From Synergistaceae bacterium (GTDB lineage: Bacteria; Synergistota; Synergistia; Synergistales; Synergistaceae), in assembly GCA_030539135.1 (NCBI GenBank), contig JAUNSQ010000046.1:1-10107 (forward strand): a stretch of DNA of 10,107 bases, in the 5' to 3' direction. Position 1 is the first letter of the stretch. Every line of letters begins with the position of its first letter. This document shows, piece by piece, positions 1-5,493 of the stretch. A program made the position numbers and the translations under genes. Under the pieces are notes generated by a model. The model saw only the letters and a program-made list of their open reading frames with translations, ran no database searches and was not told the DNA's origin.

Positions 1-581
1 CTGTGATAATGGGCGCGCTCATCGGAACGGCCGACAGAGTGCTCAAGGCGACCGATATTAGGACGGGCGACGCTCTGCTTGCTACGAAACACGTTGGCAT
101 AGAGGGGATGTCCATACTCGCCGCCGACAGGTCGGACCTGCTGTCCGGATTTATGTCCGGCGATGACATCAAGGAGCTGCTCTCCTGGGCTGAGATGACG
201 TCGGTCCTTAAAGAATCCCGGGCGGTCTGCGAATATGCGAAATTCATGCACGACCCAACCGAAGGCGGATTTATGGGCGGCATAGGCGAGATATGTTCAC
301 TGAGCGGCCTTGAGGCCGTGCTTGACAACGACGCTATCCCTATCCATCCACTTACGAGACTTGCGGCGCTAAAGCTTGGTTTCGACCCGCTTCACCTCAT
401 AGCGTCGGGAAGCCTGCTTATCGTCGTCCCGCAGGAACGGCTCGATGAAGCGCACGCGTCCTTGTCCGCAGACGGGATAGACTCGCATGTCGTCGGGCGG
501 ATGGGCGGCAGATTAAAAGACAAGGTGCCCGACCCGGACGAAGAGCTATGGCGCCTGCTCAAGATGGAGGCCGTAAAATGA
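1..581 (+). CDS. AIR-synthase-related (HypE/PurM-like) protein, 3' part
   Basis: This is the C-terminal part (about 193 codons) of a gene that begins upstream. The frame is open to the left edge, and the GTG at position 3 falls inside a conserved strand (V-I-M-G-A-L-I-G-T-A), so it is not a real start. Counting from that GTG, the motif H83-D-P-T-E-G-G89 and the later G126-F-D-P-L130 followed by a G-S-L-L-I-V-V strand match the C-terminal AIR-synthase domain of HypE/PurM/SelD-type proteins. Those proteins bind ATP and activate carbonyl or thiocarboxamide groups. HypE itself dehydrates a carbamoyl group to make the cyanide ligand of NiFe hydrogenase. No hydrogenase gene is visible here, and the exact substrate of these stand-alone relatives is not established. 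The HypE C-terminal cysteine is absent: the chain ends in EAVK, which argues against a true HypE. The TGA stop overlaps the next start codon as ATGA, so the two genes are probably translated as a coupled pair. Confidence 0.8.
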   Translation, partial: VIMGALIGTADRVLKATDIRTGDALLATKHVGIEGMSILAADRSDLLSGFMSGDDIKELLSWAEMTSVLKESRAVCEYAKFMHDPTEGGFMGGIGEICSLSGLEAVLDNDAIPIHPLTRLAALKLGFDPLHLIASGSLLIVVPQERLDEAHASLSADGIDSHVVGRMGGRLKDKVPDPDEELWRLLKMEAVK

Positions 582-1663
582 AGGACCGTGTGTTGGAGCG
601 CGCCGACAAGCTGCGCGAATTGATGAAAGGTACGAAGGCGGGGGCCTTCGTGATAATAAACGACGAGTCGGCGAACTGGGAGAGCCTCTATTATATGAGC
701 GGCTTTCGCGGGACGTCGGGGGCGCTTATCGTATACCCAGACTGCGCGGAACTCATCCTTGACGGTCGTTATTCCAAACAGGGCGGAGAACAATCACCTC
801 ACACTATCTTGTCTCAGGTGAACGGGATAACAGACGATATCAAAGAGAGCCTGACACGACATGGTGTAAAAACGGTTCTTTGCGAGGCCGAGAAGACCTA
901 TGCGTCGTCGTGGAAGAAACTCGAAGCTGCCGGCCTGTGTCTGCTCGATGGGACTGAGGATATCAAATCGCTGAGATCTGTGAAGGACGATTTTGAGATC
1001 GACTGCATACGCAGGGCTGGCGAGATAGGAACGGACGCGTTCTTAGATATGCTCGGCGTTGTAAAAGAAGGAACGACGGAGAAAGAGGTAGAGGCATACC
1101 TTAACTACAAGATAAACTTGCTCGGCGGCGAAACGGGGTTCGAAATGATAGTGGCGTCCGGCGAACGCGGGGCGCTGCCACATGGCCGCGCTACCGATAA
1201 GCCCATAAAGAAGGGCGAGAGCGTGACGGTAGATTTCGGCGCGAGGTGGATGGGATATTTCTGCGACATCACGCGCAACTTCTCGATAGGCGAGCCCAAC
1301 CAGAAGGCAGCGCAGTACCATGATACTCTAGCAGAGGCGCATACCATGGCAGCGGAGCGGCTGCGCTCCGGCGTGAGCGGGACAGAGATTCACGATATAG
1401 CGATGCAGGTGATAGACGCGGACGGGCTTGGGGAATATTTCACGCACGGACTCGGCCATGGGTTCGGGCTTGAGATACACGAGGCGCCGTTCCTTTCGTC
1501 AAGACGCGAATATACGCTTGCGGCGGGGAATGTCGTGACAGTGGAACCGGGCATATATATCGACGGTTTCGGCGGTCTCAGGCTTGAGGACGATTATCTC
1601 GTGACTGATGACGGTGCGGAGCGTCTCACGGGAAAACTCAATCAGTGTTTTTACCGTATATAG
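578..1663 (+). CDS. M24-family Xaa-Pro aminopeptidase-like metallopeptidase
   Basis: A 361-residue cytoplasmic metallopeptidase expected to remove an N-terminal residue preceding proline from peptides (aminopeptidase P / prolidase class). The N-terminal creatinase-like domain spans about residues 1-130, with the typical Y-Y-M-S-G-F-R-G-T-S-G-A-L segment at 38-50. The pita-bread catalytic domain follows from about 140. All five metal ligands can be placed: D219 in V-D-F-G, D230 in C-D-I-T-R, H294 in H-G-L-G-H-G-F-G, E323 in V-E-P-G and E337 in R-L-E-D-D. Two further histidines usual for the site are H202 (P-H-G-R-A) and H301. The ATG at 578 is chosen over an in-frame ATG at 548 because GGAGG lies at 566-570, seven bases upstream, and because the longer form would add ten unrelated residues inside the previous gene. 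Length and motifs are normal for the family. Whether it acts as aminopeptidase P or as a dipeptidase cannot be told from sequence. Confidence 0.93.
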   Translation: MKDRVLERADKLRELMKGTKAGAFVIINDESANWESLYYMSGFRGTSGALIVYPDCAELILDGRYSKQGGEQSPHTILSQVNGITDDIKESLTRHGVKTVLCEAEKTYASSWKKLEAAGLCLLDGTEDIKSLRSVKDDFEIDCIRRAGEIGTDAFLDMLGVVKEGTTEKEVEAYLNYKINLLGGETGFEMIVASGERGALPHGRATDKPIKKGESVTVDFGARWMGYFCDITRNFSIGEPNQKAAQYHDTLAEAHTMAAERLRSGVSGTEIHDIAMQVIDADGLGEYFTHGLGHGFGLEIHEAPFLSSRREYTLAAGNVVTVEPGIYIDGFGGLRLEDDYLVTDDGAERLTGKLNQCFYRI

Positions 1664-1678
1664 GAAATGTTTCAAAAC

Positions 1679-1687
1679 TGATATAAT
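1679..1687 (+). promoter_or_regulatory. Extended -10 promoter for the rubredoxin gene
   Basis: A perfect TATAAT at 1682-1687 is preceded by TG one base upstream (1679-1680), which is the extended -10 configuration. No good -35 hexamer is seen at the expected distance, as is usual for this promoter type. Transcription would start near 1694, giving a leader of about 57 bases. That leader contains a small GGCCG-ACA-CGGCC hairpin at 1711-1723. The rubredoxin gene can therefore be expressed independently of the peptidase gene. Confidence 0.5.
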
Positions 1688-1750
1688 AACGGCACAGCGC
1701 AAGAAAAATCGGCCGACACGGCCTGTCTGACATGAAGGGAGAGCGTCTCA

Positions 1751-1909
1751 ATGAAAAAATATGTATGCACAGTTTGCGGCTACGTTTACGACCCAGAGGC
1801 CGGAGATCCTGATTCCGGAATAGCCCCGGGAACGGCATTTGAAGATATCCCCGATGATTGGGTCTGCCCGGTCTGCGGCGTGGGGAAGGACATGTTCGAC
1901 GCCCAATAG
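1751..1909 (+). CDS. Rubredoxin
   Basis: A 52-residue protein with the complete rubredoxin pattern: C6-T-V-C9-G-Y near the N terminus and C39-P-V-C42-G near the C terminus. The four cysteines bind one iron atom. The conserved Y11, D14-P-E-A-G and W37 (D-D-W-V-C-P) of the hydrophobic core are also present. It is a soluble one-electron carrier; in anaerobes it typically feeds electrons to rubrerythrin, superoxide reductase or flavodiiron proteins, none of which is in this window. AAGGGAGAG at 1735-1743 is the ribosome binding site, seven bases before the ATG. The gene stands alone, with its own promoter and terminator. The length is standard for the family and nothing is broken. Confidence 0.97.
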   Translation: MKKYVCTVCGYVYDPEAGDPDSGIAPGTAFEDIPDDWVCPVCGVGKDMFDAQ

Positions 1910-1917
1910 GCCCAACG

Positions 1918-1931
1918 GGCGGATATCCGCC
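1918..1931. repeat. Perfect 14-bp palindrome GGCGGATATCCGCC
   Basis: This is a perfect inverted repeat nine bases after the rubredoxin stop codon. It overlaps a second small hairpin, GCCC-AAC-GGGC (1910-1920), so only one of the two can form at a time. No T-run follows, so it is not an intrinsic terminator. It could stabilise the 3' end of the transcript or be a protein-binding site. No copy was noticed elsewhere in the window. Confidence 0.4.
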
Positions 1932-1951
1932 TAGGTTAGGAAGCATTTTAG

Positions 1952-1991
1952 AAAAGGACGCTCGCGTATGAAAATGCGCCGCGTCCTTTTT
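1952..1991 (+). terminator. Intrinsic terminator after rubredoxin
   Basis: A ten-base-pair perfect outer stem is formed by AAAAGGACGC (1952-1961) and GCGTCCTTTT (1981-1990). It continues, after a small TC/C internal loop, into a six-pair inner stem (1964-1969 with 1974-1979, one G-U pair) closed by a GAAA tetraloop. The distal arm ends in a run of five T (1987-1991). This is a strong rho-independent terminator that separates rubredoxin from the following gene. Confidence 0.88.
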
Positions 1992-2016
1992 GGTACTGTT
2001 AGCTATGATCTATAAT
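1990..2016 (+). promoter_or_regulatory. Promoter of the UPF0173 hydrolase gene
   Basis: There is a perfect -10 TATAAT at 2011-2016. The best -35 candidate is TTGGTA at 1990-1995 (four of six to consensus, 15-bp spacing), which begins inside the T-tract of the preceding terminator. The -10 is convincing and the -35 is weak. Transcription would start near 2023, about 34 bases before the start codon. Confidence 0.5.
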
Positions 2017-2056
2017 TAAACAATAAATTTATCGCATAAACTAAGGGGGATGTATC

Positions 2057-2740
2057 ATGGCAAAACTTCGTTATCTTGGACACAGCGCGTTTTACCTTGT
2101 GGGCGTGGGGCTTATGGCCCTTATAGATCCGTTCCTGTCGGGACCGACAGCCGCCGCGAAGCCGGACGACTTCACGGATATCAATTATATTTTCCTCACA
2201 CACGGACATGGCGACCATATCGGCAGCACGATCGAGATAGCTAAACGGTGCGGAGCCACGGTCTTTAGCTGCAACGAACTTGCCGCTTTTCTCGCGTCAA
2301 AGGGCGTTAAGGTAGAGGGCATGCACATTGGGGGACGCGCGAAGTTCCCGTTCGGCCGCGTGAAACTGATTCCTGCATGGCATGGCTGTCCTGTCATCGA
2401 CGGAACTGAGACCAGATACGGGGGGGTAGCCTGCGGATTTGTGATAGAGGTCGACGGAAAAAAAGTCTACCACGCGGGAGACACGGGACTGACTATGGAG
2501 ATGAGTCTCCTAGCCGACGAAAATATAGACGTGGCGTGCCTTCCGATAGGCGGCTATTACACGATGGACGCGGAGGACGCGGCGCGGGCCGTGAAGATGA
2601 TAAAGCCGCGCATAGCCGTCCCGATGCACTACAATACCTTCCCTGTGATAAAGGCCGACCCGCAGGAGTTCGCGAAATTCGTCGGCATAGGTCAGACTGA
2701 GACGAAGATACTTGATCCCGGAGAATCTATTGCATTTTAA
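2057..2740 (+). CDS. UPF0173-family metal-dependent hydrolase (metallo-beta-lactamase fold)
   Basis: A 227-residue soluble protein of the UPF0173 (YtkL-like) group of the metallo-beta-lactamase superfamily. The signature metal motif is H49-G-H51-G-D53-H54 in the strand Y-I-F-L-T-H-G-H-G-D-H. Further family landmarks are L-G-H9-S-A-F at the N terminus, D24-P-F, P-A-W-H109, Y138-H-A-G-D142-T and P-M-H191-Y. Together these supply the ligands for a two-metal centre. The physiological substrate of UPF0173 proteins is not established, so no reaction is assigned. The ATG has AAGGGGGA upstream (2043-2050, six bases away). An overlapping + frame ORF beginning at 2050 is a shadow. The gene is monocistronic, with a promoter and a terminator of its own. 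Length is typical and all key residues are intact. Confidence 0.92.
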   Translation: MAKLRYLGHSAFYLVGVGLMALIDPFLSGPTAAAKPDDFTDINYIFLTHGHGDHIGSTIEIAKRCGATVFSCNELAAFLASKGVKVEGMHIGGRAKFPFGRVKLIPAWHGCPVIDGTETRYGGVACGFVIEVDGKKVYHAGDTGLTMEMSLLADENIDVACLPIGGYYTMDAEDAARAVKMIKPRIAVPMHYNTFPVIKADPQEFAKFVGIGQTETKILDPGESIAF

Positions 2741-2768
2741 TATTCGGATGATTTGAACAATACTGTGG

Positions 2769-2801
2769 GCGCCGTGTGAAACAGTCCATACGGCGCTTTT
2801 T
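2769..2801 (+). terminator. Intrinsic terminator after UPF0173 gene
   Basis: The stem GCGCCGTGTG (2769-2778) pairs with CATACGGCGC (2787-2796) over ten pairs, including one G-U, with an eight-base loop. TTTTT (2797-2801) follows at once. It lies 28 bases after the hydrolase stop codon. Confidence 0.88.
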
Positions 2802-2818
2802 ATATTTACCCGTAGACT

Positions 2819-2847
2819 TTGCTTTATGTGTGCGAAAGAGATACAAT
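2819..2847 (+). promoter_or_regulatory. Promoter of the aldolase gene
   Basis: A -10 TACAAT (2842-2847, five of six) lies exactly 17 bp from a weak -35 TTGCTT (2819-2824, three of six). Its position just after a terminator and about 50 bases before the start codon supports it. The likely transcription start is near 2854. Confidence 0.5.
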
Positions 2848-2897
2848 TAACTAAGCAGCATAAAAAATAATGTTTACGCCACAGGAGGAGATTTCCA

Positions 2898-4160
2898 ATG
2901 GATGTGAATAGCAAGGCTTATCAAGAACTGCTGAAGAAACGCCCGCTCAACGTACAGGCTCGTTTCGGAGGCGAATCGCTTGGGCTTGTCAGCGGCCGCG
3001 ATATAATCGCCGCCAACAAGGAAGTGGACTCAATAGTCCTCGCGGCAAACGCGCGTCACCCTCTTGTAATCAAGGCGGTGCTCCAAGCCGCGAAGAAGAA
3101 GAACGCCGCAGTCCTTATCGAGCTTGCAAAATCCGAGAACACGTACTGCGGAGCAACTTACGACAACATCCCTGACTACGCCATGAAATTCTCAGCGGAG
3201 ATGGGACACGGTGCTGTATTTGGACTCCACGTCGACCATTACGCGATAAAGAGCCAGGAAGATGTGCTCAAAGGCGTAGCTCAGCTCAGCAAGATACTTG
3301 TCAACGGGTTTACATCCGTCGCGCTCGACGCGTCGCACCTTGAAGACTACGACAACTTCGTAGCGACACGTTCACTGGCAGGATGGCTCCCGTCGGGACT
3401 CGGACTCGAAGTCGAAGTCGGAGAGATCAAGGGCCCCGGAGAACTCTCGACAGTTGAGGAGGCCACATATTATATCGGCGGGCTCAACGCATGGGGCGTG
3501 TTCCCGGATTACCTCGCCATATCGAACGGCAGCCAGCATGGTACGTACGATCCTGCGGTAGGCCAGATGGAAGGCATCGACCTCACAAGGACGAAAGAGA
3601 TAGCCGACGCCATAGCTCCTTATGGAGTTTCGATCGCGCAGCACGGTATCTCAGGCACGCCGCTCGACAAATGCTCGACGTTCCGTAAATATGGCATTCG
3701 CAAAGGCAACGTGGCAACGCTATTCCAGAACATCTACTATGGACTCAAAATGGACCCAAATACCGGCAACGCCATCACAGAGGGCGGCACATATACGAAG
3801 GAAGCCGACCGCGGCATCTCCATGGAGCTCTGGAACAAGATCGTGACCGCTGCGGACGAAAAAGGCATGAGTCGTAAGAGCGGAGATTACAAGAAACTCA
3901 ACCTGCCGTTCTGTGATATGATCCTCGCCGAACCCCAGCCGATCATCGACCGCATCGTCGACGAGATGGAATACTGGGCCGAGCGTTTCATCACAGCGTT
4001 CGGAGCTGAGGGAAGCGCGGACGCGGTTGCGGAGATCATGTCGCGCCGCCCCGACCAGAACGCCTCGCCGGATCGCAAGGTCACTGGAAACAGAGCCGAC
4101 TATACGGAGCAGAACGCCCCGAATAAGGGCGGTAATGACGGAAAGAACCACGACGACTAA
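2898..4160 (+). CDS. Class II fructose-bisphosphate aldolase family protein
   Basis: A 420-residue zinc-type aldolase relative, expected to perform reversible aldol cleavage of a ketose bisphosphate (fructose- or tagatose-1,6-bisphosphate) to dihydroxyacetone phosphate and an aldehyde. Visible landmarks: H111-V-D113-H114 (catalytic Asp and first zinc His), S140-V-A-L-D144-A-S-H-L, E172-V-E174-V-G, second zinc His in S-Q-H214-G-T-Y, third in Q-H249-G-I-S-G-T with the phosphate-loop glycines, and K269-G-N271-V-A-T for substrate phosphate binding. The metal site is therefore intact. The protein is longer than usual class II enzymes (about 280-360): helices run to about residue 382, followed by a polar tail of nearly 40 residues rich in N, D, K, G and R. 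Specificity (fructose versus tagatose or other phosphates) cannot be read from sequence. The ATG has AGGAGG at 2883-2888. The gene stands alone, with its own promoter, and ends convergently with the flavodoxin gene. Confidence 0.85.
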   Translation: MDVNSKAYQELLKKRPLNVQARFGGESLGLVSGRDIIAANKEVDSIVLAANARHPLVIKAVLQAAKKKNAAVLIELAKSENTYCGATYDNIPDYAMKFSAEMGHGAVFGLHVDHYAIKSQEDVLKGVAQLSKILVNGFTSVALDASHLEDYDNFVATRSLAGWLPSGLGLEVEVGEIKGPGELSTVEEATYYIGGLNAWGVFPDYLAISNGSQHGTYDPAVGQMEGIDLTRTKEIADAIAPYGVSIAQHGISGTPLDKCSTFRKYGIRKGNVATLFQNIYYGLKMDPNTGNAITEGGTYTKEADRGISMELWNKIVTAADEKGMSRKSGDYKKLNLPFCDMILAEPQPIIDRIVDEMEYWAERFITAFGAEGSADAVAEIMSRRPDQNASPDRKVTGNRADYTEQNAPNKGGNDGKNHDD

Positions 4161-4191
4161 ATAAGATACGAATTACTGCTTTAATGATCAA

Positions 4192-4228
4192 GAAGAAGGG
4201 GCGTCCATATATGGGGCGGCCCTTCTTC
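4192..4228. terminator. Hairpin between convergent aldolase and flavodoxin genes
   Basis: GAAGAAGGG (4192-4200) pairs perfectly with CCCTTCTTC (4220-4228). After one mismatch the stem continues for about five more pairs around an ATATATG loop. It sits between two convergent stop codons (4160 and 4236) and probably ends transcription from both sides. The T-tract is poor in either direction, so it is not a canonical terminator. Confidence 0.5.
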
Positions 4229-4235
4229 CGTTAAA

Positions 4236-4712
4236 TCAAGCCTCCAATTTCTTGGACCAATCTTTGAGCTCTTTCTCCGACGCGCTCTGGCTGAACCGTT
4301 TGGCGTCGATTATTTTTCCGTTGCAGGAGTCCTTTAATTCCGCGACTGTATTACCCATCCCGCTGCCGCCGGAAGTTGCGAATAGAACTATTTTCTTATT
4401 CTCTAGATCATGACTTTCAAGAAAAGTGTTGACAATAGTTGGCGCCACGTACCACCAAATCGGGAAGCCCACATAAATGACGTTGTATTCTCCAATATTA
4501 TCGACCTTGCCCTTAACGGCGGGGCGAAATGTCTTGTCGTTCATTTCCATGGAAGAACGGCTCTTCGCGTTTGTCCAATCCAAATCTTCGGGGGCGTAAG
4601 CCTTTTCCGGCTTGATCTCATATAAGTCCGCGCCGACCGCGTTCGCAAGTTTTTCAGCAAGTTTTGCGGTCGCGCCGCTCGCGCTGAAATATGTTACTAA
4701 TTTTTTATTCAT
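4236..4712 (-). CDS. Flavodoxin (short-chain, Flavodoxin_4-like)
   Basis: A 158-residue cytoplasmic flavodoxin-fold protein that should bind FMN and carry electrons at low potential or serve a quinone/flavin reductase. The FMN phosphate loop is at the N terminus: Y8-F-S-A-S-G-A-T15, followed by helix A-K-L-A-E-K-L-A. The G82-F-P-I-W-W-Y-V-A-P segment (82-91) supplies aromatic residues stacking on the isoalloxazine ring. The third loop is F111-A-T-S-G-G-S-G-M-G-N. Proteins of this kind are often annotated as flavodoxin in MerR-controlled oxidative or electrophile stress operons. The ATG (4712-4710) is preceded by GAGGG at 4725-4721, and the gene begins 13 bases after the stop of the cyclophilin-like gene, so it is second in a two-gene operon. 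Base composition is lower in GC than the flanking + strand genes. No signal peptide is present. Confidence 0.88.
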   Translation of the reverse strand: MNKKLVTYFSASGATAKLAEKLANAVGADLYEIKPEKAYAPEDLDWTNAKSRSSMEMNDKTFRPAVKGKVDNIGEYNVIYVGFPIWWYVAPTIVNTFLESHDLENKKIVLFATSGGSGMGNTVAELKDSCNGKIIDAKRFSQSASEKELKDWSKKLEA

Positions 4713-4725
4713 TTTTCCACGCCCT

Positions 4726-5184
4726 CTACTTTCTCAAAGCAAATCCTAGATTTGCTCCGTCTGCCAGTTCTTGCAGTTTGTCTCGATCAGACGTTATTGC
4801 CCCGACTTTGATATAGGAGCTGGTCGAATTGCTAGGTTGATCGTCATAGAAAAGGATGAGATATCCGTATTGACAATAGGCGATATCTCCTTTTCTCATG
4901 CCGCGCTTTAGATCGGCCTTTACCGTAATAGGCGTATCGCCATAGATTTGATTGCTGCCCGCTAACGGTTCCATGGAAATAGTCTTGGGTAAAGAGGCGA
5001 CCAGCTTTTTCGTCAAATCATTGTTATCCAGCCGCGCTTGAAAAGTCTGTCCTTTGACGGTAATAACTATATCGGTCTTCCCGTTTCCGCCAGCCGCTTG
5101 GCTGTTGGCGACGAGACCGCCGCTTACGACAAACAAAACCGCCAGTAACCCTGCCGACAATATTCTTCTTTTTATTGCGCTCAC
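4726..5184 (-). CDS. Exported cyclophilin-like fold protein
   Basis: A 152-residue protein: signal peptide plus a small cyclophilin-like beta-barrel domain (the Cyclophil_like family found beside flavodoxins and MerR regulators). Residues 1-31 are a Sec signal: K5-R-R, then a hydrophobic stretch I8 to A26, and a likely cleavage after N-S-Q-A or A-A at 30-31. There is no lipobox cysteine, so the mature protein should be periplasmic. The mature domain begins D38-I-V-I-T-V-K-G-Q-T-F and includes R94-G-M-R-K-G-D-I-A-Y and Y108-L-I-L-F-Y-D-D, the recognisable family core. Prolyl isomerase activity is not shown for this family, so no reaction is claimed. The GTG at 5184-5182 is chosen because it keeps the K-R-R n-region. 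Its Shine-Dalgarno is poor (GAAAG close by). An ATG at 5194 is out of frame. First gene of the MerR-type-promoter operon. Confidence 0.8.
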   Translation of the reverse strand: MSAIKRRILSAGLLAVLFVVSGGLVANSQAAGGNGKTDIVITVKGQTFQARLDNNDLTKKLVASLPKTISMEPLAGSNQIYGDTPITVKADLKRGMRKGDIAYCQYGYLILFYDDQPSNSTSSYIKVGAITSDRDKLQELADGANLGFALRK

Positions 5185-5230
5185 CTACTTTCATAGAGTA
5201 TCTTGAAATATTTTTACTGATTACGGATAA

Positions 5231-5261
5231 ATCTTAAACGTTGGAGCTAACTCCATGTCAA
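5231..5261 (-). promoter_or_regulatory. MerR-family promoter/operator of the flavodoxin operon
   Basis: Read on the minus strand, a perfect -35 TTGACA (5261-5256) and a -10 TAAGAT (5236-5231) are separated by 19 bp (5255-5237) instead of 17. The spacer contains the inverted repeat TGGAG-N4-CTCCA (5242-5255). An over-long spacer with a dyad between the hexamers is the hallmark of promoters activated by MerR-family regulators, which untwist the DNA when bound to their signal. Transcription would start near 5224, about 40 bases before the GTG of the cyclophilin-like gene. The regulator gene is not in the window. Confidence 0.85.
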
Positions 5262-5295
5262 GTCAAAAACAACCACGTCTGCAAAAAAATAATAA

Positions 5296-5313
5296 GACGC
5301 CGCACATGGCGTC
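5296..5313 (-). terminator. Terminator-like hairpin upstream of the MerR-type promoter
   Basis: On the minus strand GACGCC and GGCGTC form a perfect six-pair stem around ATGTGC, followed by TTATTATTTTTTT (5295-5283). The T-tract is strong and the stem short. No minus-strand gene lies upstream, so it would stop antisense or leader transcription before the MerR-type promoter. It could be a relic of a displaced upstream gene. Confidence 0.5.
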
Positions 5314-5373
5314 GTCGCTCCCACCTCCTTTCAGAAGGAATATAAATTCACCCGCGTATGTATAAAAAATCTA

Positions 5374-5401
5374 TTGACTATTTGAAGCTAGGTAGAATAA
5401 T
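5374..5401 (+). promoter_or_regulatory. Promoter of the ABC transporter operon
   Basis: A -35 TTGACT (5374-5379, five of six) and -10 AATAAT (5396-5401, five of six) are separated by 16 bp. Transcription would start near 5408, giving a leader of about 86 bases. That leader contains a small CGCAG-TTCGAC-CTGCG hairpin at 5434-5449. A Fur-box-like 15-mer (5392-5406) overlaps the -10. Confidence 0.55.
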
Positions 5402-5493
5402 TATCATATTCAAAATATCTATACTGTTTTATACGCAGTTCGACCTGCGCCAAATAAAGATGGCTGCAGGCAAATCTAAAGGAGGCCGCACCA

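Larger units (their letters stand above)
5185..5493. other. 309-bp divergent intergenic region
   Basis: This AT-rich stretch separates the minus-strand flavodoxin operon from the + strand ABC operon. It holds, in order: the leader and MerR-type promoter of the minus operon (5231-5261); a minus-strand element with a 14-codon ORF and terminator-like hairpin (5263-5339); the + promoter of the ABC operon (5374-5401) with an overlapping Fur-like sequence; and a leader hairpin (5434-5449). No tRNA or other recognisable structured RNA was seen. Confidence 0.7.

Noticed and set aside
548..577. Upstream ATG as start of the M24 peptidase
   Set aside because: The ATG at 578 has GGAGG at the right distance and gives the ATGA overlap; the ten extra residues are unlike the family.
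1711..1723. GGCCG-ACA-CGGCC hairpin as terminator of the peptidase gene
   Set aside because: The stem is only five pairs with no T-tract, and it lies in the rubredoxin leader downstream of the extended -10 promoter.
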